A program made the position numbers and the translations under genes. Positions 1 through 11,941 of a stretch of DNA of 64,000 nt are shown here, piece after piece; position 1 is the first letter of the stretch, and each line of letters begins with the position of its first letter. Source of the DNA: Corylus avellana. Its lineage: Eukaryota; Streptophyta; Magnoliopsida; Fagales; Betulaceae. The notes beneath the pieces were generated by a model, which saw nothing but the letters and a program-made list of their open reading frames with translations, was not told the DNA's origin and did not search any database. Where the stretch lies: the NCBI RefSeq assembly GCF_901000735.1, contig NC_081551.1, positions 8,574,101 to 8,638,100 on the forward strand, read 5' to 3'.

Positions 1-552
1 AATATAATAATAAATGCATTTAAATTTGGACTTATATATTGTTTAGGTTTTGCCCTATTAATACTTATAAATGCTATACAACCAAAAACTTTGACAATAA
101 GAAAAAAAAAAAAAAAAAAATTGACTACGTACCCTAGCTAGATTTATTTTATTTAACTAGGGTCCCCAATATCTAACAAATGCATATGAATATTTGGGAA
201 AAAATGAAAATGTGAATATGAAAAAAGAATGTAAACGGTTAAACAGCATCAAATAATGTAAATGTGAAAAAAAAACAAAAAAAAAAATTTTAAAATGTGT
301 GAAGTAAACCCTAAACCCTACTAAAAAAGATACGAAAACAACTAGCATGGATAGATGATAATTGTTGATGGTCCCCATTTGGAATAGTTGTTATTTTGTT
401 TAAGTTTAGGAAATTTTCATGAGTAAAAAATAAATAAATTACCAACAACCTTAGCTAGTAATTAAATTTGCATTTAAATTCCATTAAATATGTATGTGTT
501 TATTGATTACTTTTAAGTCGCGTATATTCGTCTTTAATGTCTGTAGACAATA
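1..552 (+). other. Leader of CACTA element A, no gene
   Basis: AT-rich sequence with no convincing coding region. It is recognisable because about 1-416 reads as the reverse complement of about 49125-49560 in element B, including a shared block at 361-405 (mirrored near 49140-49175). It therefore belongs to the element and lies between the missing 5' terminus and the transposase start codon. A purine tract (A-rich, 100-120) differs in length between copies. Confidence 0.75.
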
Positions 553-2702
553 ATGGACAAGAGTTGGATGACAAAGCCTAGGGGTACAAAGGAATACAGA
601 GATGGTTGTAGATTGTTCGTGGACTTCGCAGTTGGGAACTGCATAGTACCTGATGGTAAGATTTACTGCCCATGTAAGGTGTGTCGCCTTAATCGGCTAT
701 CCGCTAGCCGTTGTTCTCACCCACTTGATAGGAGAAAAGGCAAACTTCCTACATATAAGGACTGGATGTTTCATGGTGAGAAACCTATATGGGGTCATGT
801 TGAACCGTCTCCTTCGAATCGGCTGGCCACAGATGCAGTAGGTGGAAGCAGTGATCAGGGTGGAAATATACACGCTATGTTGCATGATGTGTTCAGCATG
901 CACGATGTCAGGGAAGACAACTGTGAGCCTCAAGTCGTTGTGCAAGGTGATGAAGAAATCGTAGTTGAAGAAGCGGATAAAGTTGACATCCGAAAGTACC
1001 ACGAGCTGGTTAAAGAGGCAAAGACACTGCTATACGATAGGACCAAACATAGTAAGCTGAGCGCAACTGTTCATCTGTACAACTTGAAGTGTGTTGGTGG
1101 AATTAGTAACAAGATATTATCATCTCTCCTTGAGTTCATCAATCAATTGTTGCATGCGGATGATGCAGCTTTGCCGGTTAATACCTATGAGGCAAAAAAA
1201 TATCTAAGCGACATAGGGGTCAAGTATGAGAAGATTCCGGTTTGTCATAATGACTGCACGATATTCTAGAAGAGCAACAAGGAGTTAGAATCATGTACAG
1301 TTTGTGAAAAATCTAAGTGGAAAGATTAAATTCATTTAGACGAGGACGATCAACCCATATCGTCAAGTAAGAAACGTCCAATGAAAGTGTTGCGGTGGCT
1401 TCCACTCATACCAAGACTATAGAGGTTGTTTATGTCGCAGTATACATCGCCCCATATGAAGTGGCATGCAAACAACCGCACAAAGGACGGTAAACTGAGG
1501 CATCCGGCCAACGGTGAAGCATAGAAGTCATTTGATCATTTATATCCGGAATTTGCAGCGGAAAGCAGGAATGTAAGGCTTGGACTAACCTCAGATGGAT
1601 TTAATCCTTTTGGGAACCTTAGTACATCCCACAGCACTTAACCCATAATGCTTGTGCCATACAACTTGCCTCCTTGGATGTGCATAAAACAAACGTCTTT
1701 CATATTATCCCTGATTATCGTAGGCCCGAGTTCACCTGGAATGGATATACATGTTTACCTTCAACCCTTAATTGAGGAATTGAAGGTATTATGGAATGTA
1801 GGGGTACACTCATTTGATGTCTCCACTAAAACACACTTTATGTTGCGAGCGCAATTGATGTGGACAATTAATGACTTCCTGGCATACGCAGATCTGTCAG
1901 GATGGCCTACCAAGAGAGCAAAGGCATGTCCTTGTTGTATACATTCAACAAGGTTTAGATGGTTAAAACACAGACACAAATGGTGTTTTATGGGCCATAG
2001 GCAATACTTGCCCTTGGATCATCCGTGTAGGAAGAACAAAAGAAATTTTGACTGTAACCAGGAACTACAACGTGTACCTGATGTGCTAAGTGGAGATGCA
2101 ATCCTAAGACAGTTAGAAGGGATGCCATTTGGGGATGAGGATGCCGATAAGTCAAAGCTAGAAAGTAGTAAGCAGCAGGAAGAGAAGCAATAGAAGAGTA
2201 CTCACAACACCAGACCACAAGGGACTAATCATGTAGTATGGAAGAAGAAGAAGAGTATTTTCTGTAAGTTGCCATATTAGAAGGATAATTTACTGCGGTA
2301 CAACCTTGATGTGATGCACATAGAGAAAAATGTGATGGACAACATTCTTGGCACAATACTCAACATAAAAGGAAAAACAAAGGACAACTATGATGCTCGC
2401 AAAGAATTGCAAGAGATGAGTTTGAGACGTATACTTCACCCATTTACAAAGAATGGAAAAATCTATATGCCCCCAGCTTGCCACACGATGTCCAATGAAG
2501 ATAAAACCAATTTTTTGAAAGTGCTTCGGGATGTGAGGGTGTCCGATGATTATGCCTCGAATATTTCCAAATGTATACGACTTAAAAAACATACGATAGC
2601 GGGTTTGAAGAGTCATGACAATCACATACTGATGCAACAGCTTCTACCTATTGCTTTACGTGGATCACTGTCAAGTAACGTAGTCAGACCTTTGGTTGAG
2701 AT

Positions 2703-2986
2703 GGGTACATTCTTTCGAGGCATATATTCAACTACGTTGACACTGGATGATTTGGACCGACTCCAGAGTGAAGTCTGTGTCACTTTGTACAAGATGGAAT
2801 AGCTATTTCCCCCAAGTTTTTTCACTAGCATGGTTCATGTTGTCGGGTACATTCTTTCGAGGCATATGTTCAACTTCGTTGACACTGGATGATTTGGACC
2901 GACTCCAGAGTGAAGTCTGTGTCACTTTGTACAAGATGGAATAGGTATTCTCCCCAAGTTTTTTCACTAGCATGGTTCATGTTGTC
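2703..2986 (+). repeat. 142-bp tandem duplication inside transposase
   Basis: Two adjacent copies (2703-2844 and 2845-2986) of a segment beginning GGGTACATTCTTTCGAGGCA and ending at the GTTCATGTTGTC block. Each carries the same peptide block (LTLDDLDRLQSEVCVTLYK) followed by an in-frame TAG. The copies differ at only a few positions, so the duplication is younger than most other damage in this gene. A length of 142 is not a multiple of three, so it shifts the frame. Confidence 0.9.
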
Positions 2987-3447
2987 ATGCATCTTGTCCG
3001 TGAATGCCGACTGGGTGGACCAATACAGTATAGGTGAATTTATCCGAGGGAGAAGTAAATTTTGATCATCAAATTTTTTTTTTTTTTGCCCACCACTAAA
3101 AGAAAGTGAATAACTGCAATTGATTGATTGATTTCCATATACAGGAGCCTAGGAGGGTTCAAATTTAATGTGCACAATAAAGGGGCTCCCGAGGGATGCA
3201 TTGTAGAGGGCTACATTGCAACTGAGTTTGGGACATTCTACTCGATGTATTTGGATGACGCACCGATGTTTCATAATAGGGCCCAAAGAAACCCTGATGG
3301 TTGTAAGGGGGCGGGAACACGAGTCATCCTCAACCGTATCACACTAGCACAGATTCATCGATATATATTGTTTAACTCCGACGAGTTTCAACCGCTATGG
3401 ACCTGTGTCATGTTACTAGCACATGCCCTGCCATTCCTTGAACAACC

Positions 3448-4744
3448 TGATGATGGCCAAATATTGCATATTTGGACCCCTTAATTTGCATTTACTAAGC
3501 CTTTAGCTTTATTATTTTCTGATGTTTTGGTTAGTTTTGGTGTTTTAGTGATTTTCAGGCTATTAAGAGAAAAATGCGGCTTTGAGGTGATAGTTGCAAC
3601 TCATTCTGGGGCTTAAGACACTTCATGGAGCATTGGTAGCAAATTGGGATCGAGCGATGATTCGCACTCGACGAGTCCCACTAAAAAGGTCATATCTTGA
3701 GTTGTATAGCTCGGATTGAGATGATATTGGTGTCGTTGGAAAGCTAACTCAAAGATCTACAAATTCATATTTCACAAGAGTAGGCAAATTTTGACTGGAA
3801 GTGTGCTCGAGTGCATGTTTAGTGCGATCGAGCGCACTCGCGCCCTGCGCAACAACATTCATGTTGCACGAGTGCGATCGAGCGCACTTAGAGTGCGATT
3901 GAGCGCACTCGGCTGACCTAGTAGTGTTAAAACCTTAAAATTAGCTTATAAATATCATTCTTTTTCATTGTAAACGTACGGAGACATGCCGGGGGCGCCG
4001 TTCTTGGTCGTATTTCGTGTTTTTTGGGTTTTTGTAGCTTGAAACTCAAATTCTTTTGTAAGTTTTTAATTTTAATAAAGTAATTTAGTTTCTTTATGAT
4101 TTCTTTTGTCATGAGAGGCTAAATCTTCAACTAAGGTTGAAGATGAAGCCTTGCCATTGATTAGTTTTATATTTTTATGTTTTGTTCGTACAAATCCGAC
4201 CTTAATGTAATGTATGTTCGTTTCAATTCAATTATGTGACAAAATTGTGTTTGATTGTGCCGAAGTTGGATATTCAATGTTTTTCATCCGACGGATACTT
4301 TGCATCTTTTGATTTACTTTGGATATCCATTGTCTTTTGTGCAAAGCATTGATACATTGGATCTTTTGAACTAAATTGGATATGCATTGTCATTTGTAAA
4401 ATGGATGAATTCATTGAATCTTTCAATAGGAACAATAGAACATGCATAGGTTTTAATTGTTTGTCGGAAGTATGAACAAACACATGAGAATGTATGCTTT
4501 AATGTGGTGAGGAGGATTCTGAAAACTTTAGTGCCCCTTTTATCTTTTAATAATTTCATTTTGTTTTAGTTTTTGTTTTCAATTTCAAATGCACGACAAA
4601 CTTCGTAACTAGGTTAAAATAGGATTGGTTTAAATAAGAATTAATTTTCACGACACAATTCCCTGTGGATCGACATCGCACTTCCACACACGTTATATTG
4701 CATATGACTCGTGCGCTTGTGAGTACAATTAAATTTGTACATCA
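3448..4744. mobile_element. Solo LTR (1.3 kb) in CACTA element A
   Basis: The insertion is bounded by a perfect 5-bp target duplication CAACC (3443-3447 and 4745-4749). It begins TGATGATGG and ends GTACATCA, giving the TG...CA ends of an LTR with a short TGATG/CATCA terminal inverted repeat. No primer binding site, polypurine tract or coding region lies within, so it is a solo LTR left by recombination between the two LTRs of a retrotransposon. The part CAATTCCCTGTGGATCGACA near the right end resembles the 3' ends of large Ty3-type LTRs; this family assignment is from memory and weak. It contains several copies of GTGCGATCGAGCGCAC (3815-3915). Removing it rejoins the transposase coding region. 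Confidence 0.85.
3815..3915. repeat. Palindromic GTGCGATCGAGCGCAC cluster
   Basis: Within the solo LTR, the near-palindrome GTGCGATCGAGCGCAC (or a one-base variant) occurs three times in about 100 bp, with a related ATCGAGCGATGATTCGCACTCG just upstream (about 3648-3670). It sits in the upstream half of the LTR, where enhancers usually lie, so a regulatory role is possible but only inferred. Confidence 0.6.
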
Positions 4745-5873
4745 CAACCTCAATTTGTAATGCACTATAATGAATCTAATTTCTAATTGTAGGATGCATA
4801 TGGAAATGCTTAGAGGGCGAACGGCGGACGATCAGTTGGAAAGCCAACATTTCGAACAATTTGTCGATTGGTATTGTGACTACGTAAGACTAATGTCTTC
4901 TTATGCATTAAATGACGAGTATATCTGTTTTGCATTCAAATTTCCTCACCAATTTCACTTCTCGTCCTCCATTATACGTAATATACTCGCAAGTCAATGG
5001 ATTGGACGATCGTCGTAGAAAGGAAATAGGTGAGAAACTGGTAATGCACTGTAGAGGGCCAAAGGAAACAACAGTCAAGTATAACAGATATGTGGTTAAT
5101 GGGAAGTTGTTTCGCACTCTTGCAGTTGATATCAAAAAAAGGACTCAGAACAGCGGTGTCTGTGCCGAGTACTAATGACGAAATGTATTACGGAAACTTA
5201 TCCCAAATAATTGAGGTTGAGTACTACGATAGGACTAAGTATGTTAAGTTCAAGTGTGATTGAGCGGACAACACGAGTGACAGGGGGTACAAGGTTGACG
5301 AGTATGGCATAACACTTGTAAATCTCAAAAACCTTATACACACCGGAGAGAGGACTGCGGATGAGCGGTTTATGCTAACATCACAAGTTGACCAAATATT
5401 TTACGTCAAAGATGAATGGAACCCAGACTGGGCTTGTGCTATAAGGACTACACCCAGAAACATATACGATGTTGGTCAGGGTCAAGGGCCTGACGATTCT
5501 AGTGTCAACTACCAAGCGATTGAGCCCCTCCTCTTGAGTAGCAATCATGATCATATTAACTCACCTGATGATGTCGATTATGTCCAACCCGATTTAGCAC
5601 CAATCGAAGCGTATGTCATTTAATGAAATTGGACTACACCCTTATTTTCGAATTTTTTTTTTTTTTTTTAAAAAAAAAGATATATCTACATTAATTTGTA
5701 ATTGTTTTTATGTTAACCATGAAATTTATATGTACAATGAGTAAATGATATATAATTAATTAAGTAACTAGTATATGTTTAAAATTGTAAATGTGTGATT
5801 AGTTTATATATGCTTGTACATATTTACTTATTTTAAATACTAATTCGATCCATAATGTATTTTCTCGAAATAT

Positions 5874-7194
5874 ATGAGTTGCAAGAAGAAGAGAAAAGCA
5901 TAGAGACAACCCACCGCGCGGTTGACATCGGGCGCCCAGGCGTCGGGCTCATCCCCCCGAGCTAATAAGAAGCAAGAAGGGTAAGGACCAGTACTTCCAC
6001 ATCAACTGGAAGGGCAGACCCATGCGGGATAGGACTTCGGCTTTGGTGGTGACATTTATGGAGATTCTCAGTATATTCCGGCCGAACCAGGCACATCCAC
6101 ACCTTTCACACTCGACTTCACAACGTTGAGCGATCTAAGGATTGTTTTACATGGCCATTTTGATCGGCCCCCGTACACCACTAGACCACAAGTGGATGAT
6201 AGTGATGAGACGCAACCCCCCGATAGCAATGTGGGTGATGAAGATGGTGTCGGGTAGGACACGCATCCCGATGATGCTGCTACACGCCAATTGGCGCACG
6301 ACGAGGTTCGTACTGTAAGTAAGTATATGTGCTAAAAATTGTAATATATTTTTTATTTTTTGATGTAGTTAGTTTTAATTTGTAACTAACTTGTTTGAAT
6401 CATTAATGTATTATGTGTAAATGAAAATAGCACCACCTGCTATCATGTTTTGAGTGTCAAGGCAAGGCACAAGTTGTGGGAGATCCCCGATGGGCAGAGC
6501 ATCATGTGTAAGTATAACCCCGCTTGGCAGCTTGTGGGACAAAGCGCTTCGAAATTTAAACGGATGACTGGATTGTTCGTTAGGAGCAGCAATTATGTAC
6601 AGATTAGTGATGAGTGGAAGAATGTACCGGAGTGTAGGAAGGAGGATATATGGGATGCCTTGATGGTATGTTTGAATTAAATATTATTGTATTTATGATA
6701 GTTATGTGTATGTGATTTTGTCAAATATATGCCTTATTGTTAATATAAATATTTTAATTTATGCAGAAGCACTTCTATGTCCCGCCTGAGTACGATTTCG
6801 TGGCGATAAAATTGGACGCCTTCCAAGATATGAGAAGCAAGCTTCAAACTTGGAAGTATGAATTTAAGCAGAGTCTTCGCATTTAGTTGGGCGATACTCC
6901 AGCGACAATGAAGGCTAGGGTAGGGGAACATGTGTTATCCACGTACAACAGCACGGACGTGGATATATTATTGGAGAAATGGTGTAGTGAAGAGAATTAA
7001 GTAAGTCACATATTTTATTGGGTTTTGTTTAGTTTTATTAAAACGAATGTGTTAGGCTAAAATATTAACAATGTTAATTGTGTTGGAATATGCTGCGTAT
7101 ATAGAGCGAATGCGGTCTAAGAACCAAACGCTTCACTGCACTGAGACGAAGAGCTTTGCCAGGGCTACACATGAAGAAGTATGTGTGTTATTTA

Positions 7195-7225
<31 letters not shown>

Positions 7226-8540
7226 TATATATATAATTTATGCTGAGTTGATAAATTATGTACATTTTAATACTTATTCGAAGATAATGTTTATGTTTTA
7301 TTTGTTTATACCGTTCATGAATACAAGGACTCCGCCTACACGAGCGCAGTCTTACATCAATACACACGTGAATAAGGATGGCAGATATCCAAATGACTTA
7401 GTCAGGGACAGATGTGTATGCTACTAATAACCGATATGTCTTGGTTAATATATATTTCTTTTTATTTCAATTTAATATTTATGATTGATTCTTTTAATTA
7501 TTTATCACGTTGCAAATTTAATGTGTTCCATACAGGAGAGGATGAAGAAGCTACTACCAACTGACCTTGCTGCTACAAGATCTATAACTGAGGGCACCGT
7601 ATGGTGGGCACCCGACTATGCGTACTCACAGGGGATCGGCAATAAGCCCGAGTATGCTAGTCGGGTTTGTCAGGTTGGGCCAAATATTCTACCTATGTGC
7701 GGCAGCATACACTCCTATTATAAACCAGTCGCACCATGGTCACAAAATTCCGGGAGCTCAGGGGTCTCACAAATGATAGAAGTTGCACTTCAAGCAGAAA
7801 GGGAGAAGCACAAGGCGGAGATAGATGTCTTGTTAGAGGCACAGCGAAAGCAGGCAGCTGCGTAACAAGCTGAAAGGGAAAAGCAGAGGGCGGAAATAGA
7901 TGCGTTGTTAGACGCACAACGACAGCATTTTGCTATGCAGCTATCTGAGAAAAAAGCTAATATTAATTTGATGTATGAGGCCTGTTTTAGTCAGCTTGAG
8001 TCCAAGATGCAATCAAGGTCTGCGTTCGAAATGACTCGAGTTAAGGATGTGCCAAACAAAGAGTCCCAAGCCCGTTTGGTGGTGAGATCGTTAGTAGGAA
8101 GTAGATCAGGTAATGCAATTTTTTTTGTTTGGGTTTTCTTGAATTTATGTCCTATACATACGAATTGGTATATATATATATATTGCAACTCTTGTTGCAA
8201 TTTGTTTTTTCTTCGTTGGTTTGGTGATACATTTGATTACTTTTAGTATTGTTCTTGCGTCTAATGTTGTTTAATATATTATTTTCCTATGGACTTTGTA
8301 AGAGATACATATTGCATTAATGATGTTTGTTATTATTTCTAGTTAGTGCATTTTTGGTTGTATTATAGTAATTAATGTTATTTTGGTTAGTATACATGTT
8401 AAAGTTGTTACAGTGCCCTTTTTTATGTTTGGCTTAGGATCTTGATAAGAAGGGTACATATTGGGTGCTAATTGTTTGTTTTATCATTTTCAGGTAATGC
8501 GGAGAGGTCGTACAATGAGGAAGCTATTGACCTAGAATGA
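5874..8540 (+). pseudogene. TNPA-like second CACTA protein (Transposase_24 type), broken
   Basis: The second gene of the CACTA element, related to plant Ptta/En/Spm accessory transposases, which bind subterminal repeats. Exon-like blocks: 5874-6320 (ATG AGT TGC, with a TAG at codon 10), about 6430-6666 (KLWEIPDG, YNPAWQLVGQSASKF, then GT donor), 6767-7000 (KHFYVPPEYD, STYNSTDVDILLEKW), 7085-7180 (SKNQTLHCTETKSFARATHEE), 7320-7415, 7535-8108 (a glutamine/glutamate-rich coiled-coil-like tail, [10 protein letters not shown]) and 8493-8540 (NEEAIDLE, stop). Introns are inferred from GT/AG borders and from homology with the copy at 46262-48919. Further stops lie near 6885 and at 7863. The reading is secure because both copies share every block. 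Confidence 0.82.
7195..7220. repeat. (AC)n microsatellite
   Basis: Thirteen AC units followed by A-rich and TATATA sequence, in an intron-like part of the second CACTA gene. It is absent from the matching part of element B (about 47570), so it expanded after the two copies separated. Confidence 0.9.
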
Positions 8541-9975
8541 GCATTGTTTGTTTGTTTGTAGTTGGTAAACTTATAAATATTGTGTTCTTGTTTTGTTGAT
8601 GTTTAATGTTACATGTAATTATGTCTATATTTGTAGTAACATATATAGTTTGGTTGTCTGTGATTGACGTAGAAATTGCATGTTTGTGATACTTGATGGA
8701 ACTTACATGTTTGTGATTAACGTGGGAGTTCATATCATGAATGGTAAGTATTTTTTATGGATGATTAATGAATACTTCATTTAGGGTTTAATGTGGTAAT
8801 TCGTTACATAAAATATATTTTTGGTGGACGATTAACATGGTAGTTCATTCTATCCAGTATCGTTTCATGAATATATAGTTCGTTAAATGTGTATTAGGTC
8901 AACTCCAAAATTCTACAATAAAAAATATTGTTTTTTATGTTCTAACTATTGATGATGATGAGGTTTGTTATTATTTATATTATTGAACTTTAATATTGTT
9001 TTTGCTTTTAGTTTTGCTTTATTATTATTTTCCTATACACTTTGTAAGAGATAAATGTTGCATTGATGATATTTGTTATTATTTCTAGTGGAAGCATTTT
9101 TTGTTTTATTATAGTAATTAATGTCATTTTGGTTAGTATATATGTTAAAGTTATTACAGTACCCTTTTTTGTGTTTGGCTTAGGATCTTGATAAGAAGGG
9201 TACGTACTAGGTGCTTATTGTTTGTTTTATCATTTACAGGTAATGCGGAGAGGTCGTATACAATGAGCTTTGTTTGTCAGTTTGTAGTTGGTAAACTTAT
9301 AAACATTTTGTTTTTATTTTGTTGATGTTTACCGTTACATGCAATTATGCCTAGATTCGGGGTAACAGATATAGTTTGGTTATTTGTGATTTTTGTACAA
9401 ATTGAATGTTTGTGATACTTGATGGAACTTGCATGTTTGTCATTAATGTGGAGGTTCATTTCAAGAATAGTAAGTATTTTAGATGGATGATTAATGAAAA
9501 ATTCGTTTAAGGTTTAATGTGGTAGTTCGCTCCATCAAGTATATTTTTTTATGGATAATTAACGTTGTTTCATGAATATATAGTTCGTTAAATGTGTATT
9601 AGGTCAACTACGAAATTCTGGGAAAAAATCCACTTCACCCCCTGAAGTTTCAGAAGTTTTTCAATTTGAACGCCAAAGTTTAAAAATTGGCAATGTACCC
9701 CCCTAATGTTTCAAAAATTTTCAATTTAAACCTTCCGTTACTAATTTCCATCAAATTGGACGGAAATCTCTAAAATTACGTAATTTCCCTCAGGCTTTTT
9801 TTAAAAAATTTCTGTCAAATTTAACGGAAATTAATAACGGAAGTTTTAAATTGAAAATTTTTGAAACATTGGGGGGGGTACATTGCCAAATTTTCAACTT
9901 TGGGGTTCAAATTGAAAAACCCTTGAAACTTCAGGGGGGTAAAGTGGATTTTCCCCGAAATTCTACAATAAAAAA
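8245..9975 (+). repeat. Tandem duplication of the CACTA element A tail
   Basis: About 8245-8930 and 8991-9975 are two copies of the same 3' segment. Both contain a block from TTTTCCTAT...CTTTGTAAGAGATA through GGATCTTGATAAGAAGGGTAC, the last exon (GGTAATGCGGAGAGGTCGTA) and the tail down to TTAGGTCAACT and AAATTCTACAATAAAAAA. The second copy is shorter at the exon (the stop codon region is lost) and is interrupted by a 336-bp MITE. The first copy provides the empty site that proves the MITE boundaries. Confidence 0.85.
9620..9955. mobile_element. MULE-type MITE, 336 bp, 9-bp TSD
   Basis: A near-perfect inverted repeat: the left arm begins GGGAAAAAATCCACTT and the right arm ends AAGTGGATTTTCCC. 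It is flanked by the exact 9-bp duplication CGAAATTCT (9611-9619 and 9956-9964). The uninterrupted site is present about 690 bp upstream in the tandem copy (CAAAATTCTACAATAAAA). The 9-bp TSD indicates a Mutator-like transposase acted in trans. It has no coding capacity. Confidence 0.9.
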
Positions 9976-10059
9976 ATAAATTTAAAATTGGTCTTTTAAA
10001 AAATGAAACAGTAAATTGAACCCTAAATGAATGAAACAAACGGATGAAAAAAAAAAAAA

Positions 10060-10446
10060 AAAAAACCCTGATGACTTAATTTACTGACTTGTTAAAAGTG
10101 CCATGCCATAAAATTTTATGATGTGGAACGTTTACCACGTCAAAAAATTTACTGACGTGGTAATTTTAACAGGTCAGCAAATTTATTGACGTGGTAAAGA
10201 ATGCCACGTCAATAAATTTATTGACATTGACATGGCACTGTTTGGCACGTCAAGAAATTTTACTAACGTGGCAAACAGTAGCATGTCAGTAAATTTTGAC
10301 GTGCTAAATAGTGACACGTCAGTAAAAAAAATTTACAGACCCCTACGTTTCTAACCTTTAACACACGTCAGAAAAGTTTTCTGACGTGTCAGACATCACA
10401 ACACATCAAAAAACACTAGTCAAGAAAAAATAGTTATTTTGTAGTG
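10060..10446 (+). repeat. 3' subterminal repeats and TIR of CACTA element A
   Basis: About a dozen imperfect copies of a TGACGTGG / CCACGTCA motif in both orientations, often paired into short hairpins around AAATTT spacers, lead up to the terminus GTAGTG at 10446. In En/Spm, subterminal repeats bind the TNPA protein; a similar role here is inferred. The same motif family occurs at both ends of element B and in the tail fragment at 18489-19600. Confidence 0.85.
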
Positions 10447-11372
10447 AGCTCAGGCTCGAGCTCAAGTAAAATTTAAACGAGCCAAACCCAAACAAGGGAA
10501 ACTCGCTTAAGCTCGGCTCGTTTACACCCCTGCGCGCCGCAGTTTTGTTCAATGGAAATAACACATTGCCAAAAATATCCAAACTATTTCACATAATTAC
10601 AACATTACTGATATATATATATACAATTTTTTTTTTTCTTGCCTTGCGCCTCCTCCGCGAATTTTAAAGCTGCAAACCCTTCTATGAATTTGAGCGCTTG
10701 TGAGTCCTATCTTTGAGAGCTGCATATTGTGGTAAGTCTGGTTTTTCTTTTGATGTCTATATAATCTTGTTCTTTCGATGGTCAAAGAGAGAAAGAGAGA
10801 TGAGAGTTTGAAGTTCTTGGCCGTAAAAATCATGACCGAGAGAAGTTTATATAGCAAGAGAAAAATCATTGGGAGCGGTATGGTTTATTGAGGGAGAGTG
10901 AGAGAGAGAGACAAGGTTTCTCATAGATGGAAGAAAATATGAATGAGAGAGAACTCTTATTTTGTGTCTTGCTTTTTCTGCATTTTTGGCTTGCTTTTTG
11001 AGACGACTTTTCATTGAGCAGAGGGTTGGGCAATGGGTACTATAGCAGATGGCTTTTTTGAAATTTTAGTTTTCTTTTCCTACATTGTTATCTAATGCAA
11101 TACGTCTTTTTGAATTGCTTTTTCTACATCTTCACATGGATTATTTAGTGCCAGCACGTCACACGTCGCCCATCTGTTCGAAGTACATCCCATACCAGAT
11201 CTCAATATTTTTTGTTGTTGCTATTTTGTTTGATGGATATGCATGTTATTCATGTTAATATGATTTTTTGTATTCTATCAATTGATCACTTTAAACAAAT
11301 TATTAATTGTTAATAATGTTTAACATACTTTTTTATTTATAATTTTATCAACTTATTTATTGTGTGATAAAC
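10447..11372. other. Sequence between element A and the Myb-like pseudogene
   Basis: The first 85 bp (GAGCTCAGGCTCGAGCTC ... GAGCCAAACCC ... AGCTCGGCTCGTTTACACCC) resemble the terminus of a common plant repeat rich in GAGC(T/C)CG, into which element A probably inserted. The remainder (about 10560-11372) has GAGAGA-rich tracts and no supported coding region. It may include the 5' untranslated part of the downstream Myb/SANT-like pseudogene. Confidence 0.45.
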
Positions 11373-11941
11373 ATGAGTAAAAAATGTCAAAGCAACGTTG
11401 CTGCTGCTACTGCAAATACTTAGATAAAGAAAGTAGTTTGGATTGAAAAAATGCTAAAAAATTATCTTGACATATGTATTACTGAGATTCATGCTGGTAA
11501 TCGACCTAGAACACATTTCAATTGGACAGGATGGAAAAATGTGATAAATAAATTTAATGAAAAACCTAAAAAATAATATTGCTATAAACAACTAAAGAAC
11601 AAGTAGGATAGTTTGAAAAAAGAGTGGAACATTTGGAAGAGATTGATAGGCAAGGAAACTAGCCTTGAATGGGATCCGGTAACAAAGACAATTGATGCGC
11701 TCGATGAATGGTGGGAAAAAAAAAATTGCAAGTATTATATTTGTACTTATTTGTTTTTGTTTAAATGATTTATAAAATGTTTAGGGGAAACTTTACTTTA
11801 GACCCCAAAACTACCACGCGTTTTGAGAAGACCCTCCAAAGTTCAAAAACTTTTAATTTGAACCCTTCAACTTTCAATTGCAGTCAATTTAAACCCCTCT
11901 GTTAGTTTTTAAAAGTTAAAAGTGATACAATGACCATTATA

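Larger units (their letters stand above)
553..5623 (+). pseudogene. TNP2-type CACTA transposase, broken
   Basis: Would cut and paste the element by recognising its termini. Blocks in order: 553-1269, an N-terminal transposase-associated domain beginning MDKSWM with the cysteine cluster CPCKVC; about 1400-2190, the TNP2 domain (SSPGMDIHVYLQPLIEEL, then SGWPTKRAKACPCC); 2311-3020, a DUF4218-like block (MMHIEKNVMDNILGTIL, GPIQYR); 3128-3447 and 4790-4900, the continuation of DUF4218; about 5160-5623, a DUF4216-like block (YYDRTKYVKFKCD, ending near DDVDYVQPDLAPIEA). Stops and frame changes occur at 1267, around 1330, 2190, 2800 and 2941, so no full protein can be made. A solo LTR (3448-4744) splits the 3' half and a 142-bp tandem duplication interrupts DUF4218. 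Some breaks may be introns, for example before 3128 and 4793. Domain names come from known CACTA proteins; the order is seen here. Confidence 0.87.
1..10446 (+). mobile_element. CACTA (En/Spm) element A, 5' end outside window
   Basis: A class II element of the CACTA superfamily in plus orientation. The right terminus is seen directly: the sequence ends in TTATTTTGTAGTG at 10446, the reverse complement of CACTACAAAATAA, preceded by about 380 bp of short inverted repeats with a GACGTG/CACGTC core. It contains a TNP2-type transposase gene (553-5623) followed by a second, TNPA-like gene (5874-8540), which is the usual CACTA gene order. Bases 1-416 match the reverse complement of about 49125-49560 in element B and are the leader before the transposase ATG. 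Both genes carry stops or frameshifts, so the copy looks non-autonomous. The three bases after the terminus are AGC; the matching TSD would lie left of the window. Secondary insertions are a solo LTR and a MITE. Confidence 0.88.
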
